This document shows positions 25,281-33,711 of a stretch of 52,200 nt of DNA, piece by piece; position 1 is the first letter of the stretch, and each line of letters begins with the position of its first letter. The stretch covers positions 1 through 52,200 of the forward strand of contig CAZOMV010000032.1 in assembly GCA_964580995.1 (NCBI GenBank). The letters run 5' to 3'. The DNA comes from JAKJEP01 sp964580995 (GTDB lineage: Bacteria > Planctomycetota > Phycisphaerae > Sedimentisphaerales > SM23-30). The notes under the pieces are model-generated. The model was not told where the DNA came from. It was given only the letters and a program-made list of their open reading frames with translations, and searched no databases. Made by a program: the position numbers and the translations under genes.

Positions 25281-25617
25281 AATTACATATCTCGCTATAA
25301 AACAAACACTTACAAAAACTTTCGTCCTGTATACCACATTCAAAATCCCACCGCAAGGGGGACCGTAATTGCAAGAAAATAATGAAGATAGGGGCTGCTG
25401 TCAAGTGAAAACTCTCGATGGTCTCGGGGAAAAATTGAGATCGGTGGCAGAATGGAATTGCATTCGGATATAAAATCTGGTAAATAAGGCTCTGTTTGGA
25501 GATGATACATACCCTGTCTGTACCGAGAAGGCAGGATAACAAAAAATGAATAGAGGTTAATTTCTAACCGTTTATGGGACAAGGGATTTGGCCCCTACGG
25601 AGAGAAAGGAGGCTCTA
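25281..25617. other. Divergent promoter region between rpmF and the 25618 gene
   Basis: About 340 bp that must carry promoters for the fatty-acid operon (leftward) and the 25618 gene (rightward). I see AT-rich segments (for example near 25465-25490) but no clear consensus pair on either strand, and no palindrome resembling a known fatty-acid regulator site. Confidence 0.4.
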
Positions 25618-26562
25618 ATGAGCGGTAGCAAAAAATATAAACCGGCGTTAATCGAGTTAGTCAGCAAAGGGACGCTGAAACCTCGAAAAGGCATACTCGG
25701 AGCGCCGAAATGGTTTTATTCGGGAAAACCCGCAACAAAACCGGCTGAATCGAGTGTGCCACACGAAACAGCGCCGGAGCCGAAGACGCTGCCGGTGGTG
25801 AAACCGGTGATTTTGCCGACACCGGAAATACAACCGGAAAAGGAGAACAGTGTCGGCATCCAGGTACCGGCCAGCCGGAAATGGCTGTTCGGCTCAGAAA
25901 AGGCCGTTGAAGAACCAGCAACGCAACCCAGGCGAAAATTGAAGTTGAGCGTTTCGTATTGGGTCATCGCATTGGTATGCCTTGCGTTGTTTCTTGGATT
26001 TTTGGTGATGTACCGGCTCGGCCAGATGAACCGAAGCCCTAAACCGGCCGTTGAGACAGAAAATTCTGCGGATACGCCGGTGAGCAACCAGCTGGAAGAA
26101 ATCCAGAACTCACCGATCCGCGAAGATTTACTTTCGGATCATGCCAGTGCCGATGCCGGCACCCAGGCAAGGCCCCCGGTGGCGGTGGTTCAGGAGATCG
26201 ATCCGCCCAAGGAAACCGCAGGTTCAGAGGCCCCGGCCCCACCGGTAGTGTCAGCAGAAACAGAGGCAGGGATCTGCCTGCAAATCTGCTTTAATAGTAA
26301 CCGGCGCGACCTGTTGCCGGTACAGGCCCATTTTAGTAAAAATGGAATTGAGACTTTGATTGGCCAGATTGGCGAAGAGTATATATTGTATTCGAAGCAG
26401 ACATTTGAGAAAAAGAACAGTAACGAATATGTAAATTTAAAGGAACAGATAAAAAAAGTTGGAGCCGATTATAATCGGGAGAAACCGGCGGCCGCGGTAA
26501 GCTATAATTCCGAAACGTTTGCTTCCGCTTTTGCCATCAATGTAAAGGATATTACAAAATAG
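25618..26562 (+). CDS. Single-pass membrane protein of unknown function
   Basis: The start at 25618 is fixed by AAAGGAGG seven bases upstream; 314 residues. Residues 1-45 form a small basic domain (KPALIELVSKGTLKPRKGILGAPKWF). A Pro/Glu-rich linker (about 45-105) follows, then one transmembrane helix (about 118-137), a second acidic, Pro-rich linker to about 210, and a C-terminal globular domain of about 90 residues. That last domain (ICLQICFNSNRRDLLPVQAHF and onwards) has the alternating pattern of a SPOR-like fold, but the match is weak. The N-terminal part would be cytoplasmic and the C-terminal part periplasmic. A link to the envelope or cell division is only a guess. Confidence 0.72.
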   Translation: MSGSKKYKPALIELVSKGTLKPRKGILGAPKWFYSGKPATKPAESSVPHETAPEPKTLPVVKPVILPTPEIQPEKENSVGIQVPASRKWLFGSEKAVEEPATQPRRKLKLSVSYWVIALVCLALFLGFLVMYRLGQMNRSPKPAVETENSADTPVSNQLEEIQNSPIREDLLSDHASADAGTQARPPVAVVQEIDPPKETAGSEAPAPPVVSAETEAGICLQICFNSNRRDLLPVQAHFSKNGIETLIGQIGEEYILYSKQTFEKKNSNEYVNLKEQIKKVGADYNREKPAAAVSYNSETFASAFAINVKDITK

Positions 26563-26596
26563 TATTGTGTAAATTGTTCACAGGAGTAAGTATTCA

Positions 26597-26863
26597 ATGT
26601 CACTAGATCGTTCGTTGAAGAGTCGTAACGCATTATCCCGGCACCGTAATGTATTGAACCGAGCCGAGCGGCTGGATATTCTGGAAGAGGAAGGCCGCTG
26701 GACGGAAGAAAACAGCTCGATATTCGGTTTGCCCAAAGTAGCCCATCGCAAAAGTGCGGCCGGTAAAAAGATAAAAGAAGAAAAGAAGGAAGAAGCCGCT
26801 ACGACGACACCAGGAGCACCCGCCACCGCGACCGCCGCAACCCCGGCAGCCAAAAAAAGCTGA
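26597..26863 (+). CDS. Small basic protein of the PVC superphylum (TIGR04137-like)
   Basis: An 88-residue protein starting MSLDRSLKSRNALSRHRNVL, which matches the small basic protein family of planctomycetes, verrucomicrobia and chlamydiae. Residues 1-60 are the conserved part (LNRAERLDILEEEGRW, then FGLPKVAHRK). The C-terminus is a low-complexity Lys/Glu then Ala/Thr/Pro tail. AGGAG lies ahead of the start. Function is not established; a ribosome or nucleic-acid role has been assumed from the charge. It is the best lineage marker in the window. Confidence 0.85.
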   Translation: MSLDRSLKSRNALSRHRNVLNRAERLDILEEEGRWTEENSSIFGLPKVAHRKSAAGKKIKEEKKEEAATTTPGAPATATAATPAAKKS

Positions 26864-26892
26864 GGCAGGAAAACGCAGGCTGTCATGGGATG

Positions 26893-26941
26893 CCAGAAAT
26901 CGGGCCTTTTCGAGCAAAGAGCAAGGCCGATGCCGGTTTTT
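26893..26941 (+). terminator. Putative terminator after the small basic protein gene
   Basis: ATCGGGCCTT (26899-26908) pairs with AAGGCCGAT (26923-26931) with one bulged G. GCCGG and five T follow a few bases later. The T-run is offset from the stem, so this is a moderate call. Confidence 0.45.
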
Positions 26942-27029
26942 GCGTGTTAGACATGTATTTGCCGTTGTCGATTTGATAAATAGGACAGCGGCATAAATCT
27001 AATAACTCGATCAGGAGTATCAGGATTTT

Positions 27030-28142
27030 ATGGATTATCTTGCCGATAGAGCAAAACAGATTGATGCCTCGGGGATACGCCGGATCTGGCAAATGGCAGC
27101 CTCCATGAAGGATCCGGTGAATTTCAGCATTGGCGAGCCGGATTTTCACACACCGGAGCCGATCAAAACCGCCGCCGCCCGGGCGATTACCGAAAATCAT
27201 AACACCTATACGGTAACGGCGGGTATCCCCCCGCTGCGTCAGGCCATTGCGGCAAAAATTCAAAAGGAACTGAAGTGGGAGAAGCCCTCCGTTCTGATTA
27301 CCTGTGGGCTGAGCGGAGCCTTGCATCTGGCCTTAATGGCCACGATCAATCCCGGCGACGAAATCCTGATCCCCGATCCCTATTTCGTCAGTTACCGCCA
27401 CCTGGTAAATTTATCCGGCGGAAAGTGCGTGTTTGTGGACACCTACCCCTCCTTTCAACTGACAGCGGAAATCCTGGAAAAATACATTACACCCAAATCC
27501 AAAATCCTGCTGATCAATTCCCCCGCCAACCCCACCGGCTCGGTCTATCCGGCGGAGGAGTTAAAAAAAATTGCCGAGGTAGCCAGAAAACACAACCTTC
27601 TGGTCCTTACCGACGAAATTTATCGGGATTTCAGCTACGATCAACCGGCCGCCAGTATCGGCCGGTATTATGAGAATACCCTGATCCTGCGGGCCTTCTC
27701 CAAATGTTACGGCGTGCCCGGCTGGCGAATCGGTTATGCCGCAGTGAACGAGGGCCTGCTCCAGGTTCTGGACCAGATGACCACCCTCCAGCAATACACC
27801 TTTGTCTGTGCCCCCCACCCCTTCCAGCTGGCGGTCAGTGAAACACTGGACTGTGATATTTCCCATCATATTGCGGATTATCACCATAAGCGGAATATGA
27901 TCTATGACGGCCTGAAGGACCGCTTTGAACTGGTTCGCCCAATGGGGGCCTTTTATGCGTTCGTGTCGGCCCCGGGGGGTAATGCCACGGAATTTGTCAG
28001 AAAAGCGATAGAAAAGGATGTCCTGATTATACCCGGCTCGGTTTTTTCGCAGCATGACAGCCATTTCCGACTCAGTTATGCCACCTCCGATGCCAATATC
28101 GCCAAAGGGATCGAGCGGCTGAACCGGCTGGCGGGTGGTTAG
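27030..28142 (+). CDS. PLP-dependent aminotransferase, class I/II
   Basis: A 370-residue fold-type I aminotransferase of the aspartate aminotransferase group. Lys225 (SKCYGVPGWRIGY) would carry pyridoxal phosphate. NFSIGEPDFHTP, NSPANPTGSVY (near 165) and the C-terminal FRLSYATS carry substrate- and cofactor-binding residues, the last with the carboxylate-binding Arg. Specificity (aspartate, aromatic or other) cannot be fixed. CAGGA precedes the start. It lies 127 bp ahead of the second acyl cluster, so it could serve general metabolism or supply an amino compound to that pathway; the gap holds hairpins, so cotranscription is unsure. Confidence 0.88.
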   Translation: MDYLADRAKQIDASGIRRIWQMAASMKDPVNFSIGEPDFHTPEPIKTAAARAITENHNTYTVTAGIPPLRQAIAAKIQKELKWEKPSVLITCGLSGALHLALMATINPGDEILIPDPYFVSYRHLVNLSGGKCVFVDTYPSFQLTAEILEKYITPKSKILLINSPANPTGSVYPAEELKKIAEVARKHNLLVLTDEIYRDFSYDQPAASIGRYYENTLILRAFSKCYGVPGWRIGYAAVNEGLLQVLDQMTTLQQYTFVCAPHPFQLAVSETLDCDISHHIADYHHKRNMIYDGLKDRFELVRPMGAFYAFVSAPGGNATEFVRKAIEKDVLIIPGSVFSQHDSHFRLSYATSDANIAKGIERLNRLAGG

Positions 28143-28268
28143 ATTTTGCCGCGTTTCCGGAAAAAAAACGGAAAACCACTGGAAATACCGGTGGATATCC
28201 ATACAATACCCCTTTTTATGGTACAAATACAGTCCTGCGGTTTTTAATGCCGGCTGGATAAATAAAAT

Positions 28269-28739
28269 ATGCGTTTTATCTTATTAGACAAAGTGATTGA
28301 GTTGGTTCCCGGAGAAAGGATCTCCACGGTGAAGGCTCTGTCTCTGGCGGAAGAATATCTGGCAGATCATTTTCCGCAATATCCGGTACTGCCCGGGGTG
28401 ATGATGATCGAGGCCCTGGTGCAAAGTGCAGCCATGCTCGTGCATGTTACACAAAATTTTTCCCACAGTATGGTGGTGTTGCAGGAAGCCCGAAATGTGA
28501 AGTATAAAAGTTTCGTCAAACCTGGGAACGTTCTGCAGATGAATCTGGAAGTGAAGTCACTGAGCGAAGAAAGCAGCAGTTTTATCGGAGAGGCCCATAT
28601 CGAGGGCCAGCCGATGGTGGAAGCCCGTATCAAACTGCGGCATTTTAATTTACAGGAAACCGACAAGGGATTGGCGGATGTGGACGCCAGAATTATTAAG
28701 GAATTACAAAGGCGCGCTCAATTGGTGGGCGCCTGCTGA
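28269..28739 (+). CDS. FabZ-like 3-hydroxyacyl-ACP dehydratase, first of two
   Basis: A 156-residue hotdog-fold protein. The catalytic pair is His34 (DHFPQYP) and Glu48 (PGVMMIEAL). It would remove water from 3-hydroxyacyl-ACP to give the trans-2-enoyl chain. It opens a tight plus-strand run of eight genes ending at 36347. It is closely related to the dehydratase at 29207, with His and Glu at the same residue numbers, so the pair probably arose by duplication around the ACP gene. No FabZ is seen in the housekeeping cluster, so a shared role cannot be excluded. Confidence 0.88.
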   Translation: MRFILLDKVIELVPGERISTVKALSLAEEYLADHFPQYPVLPGVMMIEALVQSAAMLVHVTQNFSHSMVVLQEARNVKYKSFVKPGNVLQMNLEVKSLSEESSSFIGEAHIEGQPMVEARIKLRHFNLQETDKGLADVDARIIKELQRRAQLVGAC

Positions 28740-28764
28740 AAAAAGTATCTGGAGGTACTAATTT

Positions 28765-29157
28765 ATGACGATGAGTCACGAAGAAATTTACGCCAAAGTG
28801 CAGGAAACCCTGGTGGATGCTCTGGGCGTGGATGAAGAGGAAATCACGGAAGAAGCCACGTTGATGGGCGATCTGGGTGCCGAAAGCATCGATTTTCTGG
28901 ATATCGTTTTCCGCCTGGAAAAATCCTTCGGGATCAAAATACCCCGCGAGGAGCTTTTCCCAGCCGAAAGTCTGATTAACAACGCCGAATATGTCAACAA
29001 CGGCAAACTGACGGCGGCCGGTCTGGCCAAATTGAAAACCCAGATGGCCCATGTGGATTTTACGGAATTCGAGAAGGATCCGGATCTGAACAAGATCAGC
29101 GACCTGTTCTGCGTCAACTCGATCGTAAAATTTGTGGAAAGCAAGGTCAATTCGTAA
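28765..29157 (+). CDS. Oversized, specialised acyl carrier protein
   Basis: A 130-residue carrier protein, about 50 longer than AcpP. The phosphopantetheine site is Ser41 in DLGAESIDFLDIVF, where ESID replaces the usual DSLD. After the canonical helices II-III, an added segment (about 62-105, including NNGKLTAAGLAKLKTQMAHVDF) precedes a last helix (ISDLFCVNSIVKFVESKV). GGAGG lies upstream of the ATG. The divergent motif and insert suggest that it works with the dedicated ketosynthases and dehydratases beside it rather than with general fatty-acid synthesis. Confidence 0.9.
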   Translation: MTMSHEEIYAKVQETLVDALGVDEEEITEEATLMGDLGAESIDFLDIVFRLEKSFGIKIPREELFPAESLINNAEYVNNGKLTAAGLAKLKTQMAHVDFTEFEKDPDLNKISDLFCVNSIVKFVESKVNS

Positions 29158-29206
29158 CTCGCCCCGAACCGCATGATAGTTGGGAACGGATGGCAACTGG
29201 AAACGT

Positions 29207-29689
29207 ATGCGTTGGATATGGATCGACAAGTTTGTGGAGTTTGAATCCGGCAAGCGGGCCGTGGCGATCAAGAATGTCAGTCTGGCGGAAGAGCACTTGC
29301 ATGATCATTTTCCGGGCTATCCCGTTATGCCGGCTTCTCTGATGATTGAAGCGATGGCACAAACATCGGGGATTCTGGTAGGTGAGACGCGTGGTTTCCG
29401 GGAGAAGGTGATTTTGGCCAAGGTAACCAAAGCGGTTTTTCATGACCTGGCCCGGCCTGGAGACCAGTTATTTCTGGAAGCGATAATCGAAAACGTTGTG
29501 GATGAAGCGGCCACCATTACCGGTACCATCACCTGCCAGGGCCGTACCATCGCGGATATCAGTTTGATATTCAGCCATATCGATAAAAATATGGCGGGCC
29601 TGGAATTTCCGGAAGAAAATTTCGTATTTAACGACCAATTCATGAATTTATTGCAATTTTACAAGCCGACGGGCGCGACCGGATCTTGA
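29207..29689 (+). CDS. FabZ-like 3-hydroxyacyl-ACP dehydratase, second of two
   Basis: A 160-residue hotdog protein starting at the ATG at 29207 (the frame extends upstream to a TTG, but homology with the first dehydratase begins here). His34 (DHFPGYP) and Glu48 (MPASLMIEAM) are conserved. Compared with the first copy, the usual PG after the catalytic loop is PA-S. The C-terminal 40 residues differ. A heterodimer of the two copies, or distinct chain-length ranges, are possible. It lies 49 bp after the ACP gene and 23 bp before the first ketosynthase. Confidence 0.85.
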   Translation: MRWIWIDKFVEFESGKRAVAIKNVSLAEEHLHDHFPGYPVMPASLMIEAMAQTSGILVGETRGFREKVILAKVTKAVFHDLARPGDQLFLEAIIENVVDEAATITGTITCQGRTIADISLIFSHIDKNMAGLEFPEENFVFNDQFMNLLQFYKPTGATGS

Positions 29690-29712
29690 AGGATCGAATG
29701 GAGTAAAAAAGC

Positions 29713-31041
29713 ATGACGGATCGTCGCGTGGTTATTACAGGATTGGGGATTACCAGCGCCCTGGGAACCGGCAAAGAAGAATATTACCAGGCACTGCTGG
29801 CGGGCAAAATCGGGATTGGCCGGATCCAGGCGTTTGATCCGGGCGGATTTCCCAGCCAGATTGCCGGGGAAGCAGCCCCGTTCAACATGGGAAAGATGGT
29901 TCCCAAATTTTACCGCAAGGCAACGAAATTAATGTCTCGGGATATTGAACTGGCAGTGGTAGCCGCCGATACCGCTATCCGGGACGCGCAGTTAAAAACG
30001 AAAGGGACCTGCCAGGAAAACGAGCAGCCTCAAATCGTTCCGACCCGCTGCGGCGTGAATATCGGGGCGGGATTGATCTGCTGCGATCTGGCCGAGCTGG
30101 GTTCGGCGGTGGAAAACGCTCTGGAGAATGGCAAATTCAGCCTTACTAAATGGGGGCAGCAAGGGATGCAAACCCTGACTCCCCTCTGGCTGCTGAAATA
30201 CCTGCCCAATATGCTGGGCTGTCATACGAGTATCATTCACGATTTACAGGGCCCGAGCAATACGATCACGTGTGCGGAAGCCTCGGGACAATTGGCGATC
30301 GGGGAGGCGGTGCGAACCATTCAGCACAGCAAAGCGGATGTGATGATTGCCGGGGGCGCGGAAAACAAGGTAAATCCGATGGCCCTGCTGCGCCAGTGCC
30401 TGCTGCATCGAACGAGTACGCATTATAACGATCACCCGCAGGAGGCGTCGCGGCCCTTTGACAGGGATGCGGACGGCCTGGTAATCGGAGAAGGGGCGGG
30501 AATTGTGGTTTTGGAGGAACGGGAACATGCGTTGCGGCGCGGGGCCCGGATGTACGCGGAAGTAACCGGATTCGCCGCGTCCTGTTTTCACAGCAATAAT
30601 TTTCTGGATCCCGAAGCCGATGGCCGGGGAATGGCCCTGGCCATGAAGAAGGCCATCCGGGCGGCGAATTTGACGCCGGAGCAGATTCAGTTGCTGATCC
30701 CGCACGGTCTGGCGGTCCCCAGTTGCGACCGGGCGGAAGCCCGGGGAATCCATTCGACTTTTGGCGAACACACCTCTCGCCTGCCCATTTTTCTCACGAA
30801 AAGCCGGATTGGAAACTGCGGGGCCGGAGCCAGCGCGATCGATCTGGTAACGGCGGTTTTACTAATGCATGAAAATACCATCCCGCCAAGTTTGAATTGT
30901 CCGAATCCGCCTTCGGAGTATGGATTGAACATCCAGAACCAGAGTGTGGTAAAAACTCCGCTGGAACAGGCCATGACTTGCTGTTACACCTTTGGCGGTC
31001 AATCGGCAGCCCTGGTCATCCGTAAATGTGCTGCCAGGTAA
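29713..31041 (+). CDS. Ketosynthase-like protein without catalytic Cys (chain-length-factor-like)
   Basis: A 442-residue thiolase-fold protein related to FabF. Aligned with FabF at 19377, the active-site Cys164 position is Glu189 (TCAEASGQLAIG). The HGTGT motif is reduced to HGLAV (His331 kept), Lys363 is kept, and the second catalytic His is Asn368 (KSRIGN). It therefore cannot condense by the normal mechanism. Paired with the intact ketosynthase 56 bp downstream it matches the KS-alpha/KS-beta arrangement of type II polyketide and aryl polyene systems, where the inactive partner shapes the chain-length pocket. That role is inferred. The protein is full length, so it is not a decaying copy. 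Confidence 0.88.
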   Translation: MTDRRVVITGLGITSALGTGKEEYYQALLAGKIGIGRIQAFDPGGFPSQIAGEAAPFNMGKMVPKFYRKATKLMSRDIELAVVAADTAIRDAQLKTKGTCQENEQPQIVPTRCGVNIGAGLICCDLAELGSAVENALENGKFSLTKWGQQGMQTLTPLWLLKYLPNMLGCHTSIIHDLQGPSNTITCAEASGQLAIGEAVRTIQHSKADVMIAGGAENKVNPMALLRQCLLHRTSTHYNDHPQEASRPFDRDADGLVIGEGAGIVVLEEREHALRRGARMYAEVTGFAASCFHSNNFLDPEADGRGMALAMKKAIRAANLTPEQIQLLIPHGLAVPSCDRAEARGIHSTFGEHTSRLPIFLTKSRIGNCGAGASAIDLVTAVLLMHENTIPPSLNCPNPPSEYGLNIQNQSVVKTPLEQAMTCCYTFGGQSAALVIRKCAAR

Positions 31042-31097
31042 CCGATAGGAAATTCCATTCGTTTTACGAAAAGACCGATATGTAAAAAAGGATACGT

Positions 31098-32417
31098 ATG
31101 ACCCGACGCGTTGTGATAACAGGAATGGGAGTAGTAACCCCTTTGGGGCACGATGTCGATCAGATGTGGCAGCGCATACTGCAGGGGGAGAGCGGAATAT
31201 CGCAGACGACGCTTTTTGACGCAAGCACGTTTCCAACACAATTTTCGGCGGAAGTCCGTAATTATGATCTCATGAAATTCCTGCCGGCTGGCCATCAGGA
31301 ACGGCACCAGAAAGCCGGCCGCAACAGCAGTTTTATACTGGGCGCCGCGTATCAAGCCTGGCAGCAGGCCCAATTACCCTTTCCGATTCCCCAGGAATCC
31401 GCCGATAGCACCCCCTCCGCCGACCGGATCGGGATTTATCTGGGAGCGGGGGAAGGACCGATTGATTTTGATCCCTTTATTTCCCTCACCGCCGATGGCT
31501 GGCAGCCGGACCAGAAAAATATGGATTGGAAAAAATGGGCACAAGCAGGGATGGAACGCCTGGACCGGCGTAAGGAACTGGAGCAGGAGCCGAATATGCC
31601 TGGCGCCCATCTGGCACAGTTGTTCAAACTGCGCGGCCCGTGCATGAGCTGCCTGACGGCCTGCGCAGCCAGTACCCAGGCGATTGGGGAAGCTCTGGAG
31701 TTAATTCGGTATGGAGACGCCGATATTATGATGGCCGGCGGAACCCATTCCATGATTCATCCGCTGGGAGTAACGGGCTTCAACCGTCTAACCGCCCTTT
31801 CGACTCGCAACGAGAATCCGGCCACCGCTTCCCGGCCTTTCGATAAGAGCCGGGATGGTTTCGTTTTGGCGGAAGGAGCCGGAATTATCATTCTGGAAGA
31901 ACTGCAAAGTGCTCTTCGCCGAAAGGCTCCGATTTTCGCGGAGATTATCGGCTACGGCACCACGGCGGATGCCTTCCGGGTGACAGACCAGCATGAAGAC
32001 GGCCGGGGCGGGATCGCCGCCGTGAAAATGGCGTTACAAGACGCGAATCTAACGATCCATGATATCGATTACATCAGCGCCCACGGTACGGGCACGCTGG
32101 AGAATGACTCGATCGAGACAAAAGTGATTAAATCGGTATTCGGAAGCCACGCCTATCAGGTGCCGGTCAGCAGCGTTAAAAGTATGCTCGGCCATCTGAT
32201 CGCGGCGGCCGGTGTGGTGGAGTTGATTACCTGCATTCTGGCGATCCGGGATCAGATCCTCCCCCCCACCATCAATTTAACCCATCCCGATGCGGAATGC
32301 GACCTGGATTATGTACCCAATCAACCCCGTCCCGCCCCGGTAAACATTGCTATGTCGAACTCCTTTGGTTTTGGCGGACAGAATAACACAGTTATTATTC
32401 GTAAGTATCCCGATTAA
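31098..32417 (+). CDS. Beta-ketoacyl synthase, catalytically intact partner
   Basis: A 439-residue FabF-type condensing enzyme with the full active site: Cys189 (TACAAS), His329 (HGTGT), Lys361 and His366 (KSMLGHLIAA). It carries a region absent from FabF (about 130-170, DGWQPDQKNMDWKKW...), and the same region of the inactive partner is also extended, as expected for co-evolved heterodimer subunits. It would do the chain extension in the cluster. The hydrolase gene starts 4 bp after its stop. Confidence 0.9.
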   Translation: MTRRVVITGMGVVTPLGHDVDQMWQRILQGESGISQTTLFDASTFPTQFSAEVRNYDLMKFLPAGHQERHQKAGRNSSFILGAAYQAWQQAQLPFPIPQESADSTPSADRIGIYLGAGEGPIDFDPFISLTADGWQPDQKNMDWKKWAQAGMERLDRRKELEQEPNMPGAHLAQLFKLRGPCMSCLTACAASTQAIGEALELIRYGDADIMMAGGTHSMIHPLGVTGFNRLTALSTRNENPATASRPFDKSRDGFVLAEGAGIIILEELQSALRRKAPIFAEIIGYGTTADAFRVTDQHEDGRGGIAAVKMALQDANLTIHDIDYISAHGTGTLENDSIETKVIKSVFGSHAYQVPVSSVKSMLGHLIAAAGVVELITCILAIRDQILPPTINLTHPDAECDLDYVPNQPRPAPVNIAMSNSFGFGGQNNTVIIRKYPD

Positions 32418-32421
32418 CAAG

Positions 32422-33711
32422 ATGTTCGATCTATTATTCATGCACTGGTATTTGTTGATACCGCTCATTCTGGTCCTGCTGATTCTCTGGGGACTGGCGG
32501 TATTAAACAAATATGTCCGTCTGATGCTGAATATCATCCGCGATACTCCGCCTGCGCTACTTTTCGCCCCGCTGGATTTCGATCATCTGGAAGGCCATTC
32601 GATATCCTTCCGGGCTTATGACGGAACGATACTGCGGGGCATGTTTGTGACGGCGGATTTATTTCAGGAAAAAACCAGCGGTACCAATCGATTTGAGCCT
32701 ATCGTTCCCACACCTGAATTGCCGGGTAAAAACAGGTATCTCAGCATCCATAACCGGGGGGTAATTATTTTTTGCCATGAATTCGGTTCGGATAGGTATA
32801 GTTACAGCCGGTATTGCAAGCCGCTGCTGGAGGCGGGCTTTGACATATTCACCTTTGATTTTCGCTCCCACGGAAAAAGCGGTTCCTTGCCGAATTACCA
32901 GCCGCGTCTCTGGTGTTCGGATAAAGAAGTACTCGATGTTTTAGGGGCCATCTATCTGGTTGAGAGCAAAGTAAAGGAAACCGGCCGGGAAGTGGGAATC
33001 GGATTGTTCGGAATATCCCGGGGCGCAGGAGCGGCTATCCTGGCTGCCCATCAGACCCGACAGAGGAATCTGGTTCAGGCGGTATTGTCCGATGGATTAT
33101 TTTCCACGGATATCACGCTGGAAAGCATGATGAAAAAATGGGTCCACATATTTGCCCGGGTTCGGTTCGTGTACGAGAATCATCGGCCGATATTCTGGAC
33201 CTTTTTGCGATGGCTGCTGGTGCGGCGGGCACGGTCGCGATTTCGGTGTCAATTCCCATCGGTGCGTAAAACCCTGCTGCGATTGAAAGATACACCGACC
33301 TTCCTGATTCATGGAGAAAAAGATTCATACATCAAGAGCGAACAGGCCCATACATTATATGACATGAGTTCGGAGCCGCGTTTTCTGTGGATCGTACCCG
33401 AAGCCAAACACAATCAGTCCGTAACGGTGGATCCCCTGCGGTATGCCAGACGGACGGTAGGCTTTTTTGAAAAATATTTAGCTTTAAAAGCACCCGCCCA
33501 TACGATAGAATATACCCTCGGTGACCAGGAAACCTCCGAGTTTTTTGGAAGAGACGAAAATCAATCCTTGGGATCGCCCGCCAGGAAAGTGGAAACGAAT
33601 GTTGGAAAAAAAGTGGCTAAAACCTCTGACTGCGGCGGCGGCTTTTTACGCAGCGAAAAGCAGCCGGTTCCGGCTGAACCAATTCGAAAAAAAACTGCCC
33701 CATTGCCGTAA
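32422..33711 (+). CDS. Membrane-anchored alpha/beta hydrolase
   Basis: A 429-residue protein from the ATG at 32422, 4 bp after the ketosynthase stop. One transmembrane helix (about 8-28) is followed by an alpha/beta hydrolase domain with nucleophile elbow GISRG (Ser199), an FDFRSHGKS block near 145 and the late acid/His region (LIHGEKDSYI, then PEAKHNQS). It could release or edit acyl chains at the membrane, or deacylate the product. The last 37 codons overlap the start of the next gene out of frame and look low-complexity, so the real end may be earlier or a frameshift may be present. Confidence 0.8.
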   Translation: MFDLLFMHWYLLIPLILVLLILWGLAVLNKYVRLMLNIIRDTPPALLFAPLDFDHLEGHSISFRAYDGTILRGMFVTADLFQEKTSGTNRFEPIVPTPELPGKNRYLSIHNRGVIIFCHEFGSDRYSYSRYCKPLLEAGFDIFTFDFRSHGKSGSLPNYQPRLWCSDKEVLDVLGAIYLVESKVKETGREVGIGLFGISRGAGAAILAAHQTRQRNLVQAVLSDGLFSTDITLESMMKKWVHIFARVRFVYENHRPIFWTFLRWLLVRRARSRFRCQFPSVRKTLLRLKDTPTFLIHGEKDSYIKSEQAHTLYDMSSEPRFLWIVPEAKHNQSVTVDPLRYARRTVGFFEKYLALKAPAHTIEYTLGDQETSEFFGRDENQSLGSPARKVETNVGKKVAKTSDCGGGFLRSEKQPVPAEPIRKKTAPLP

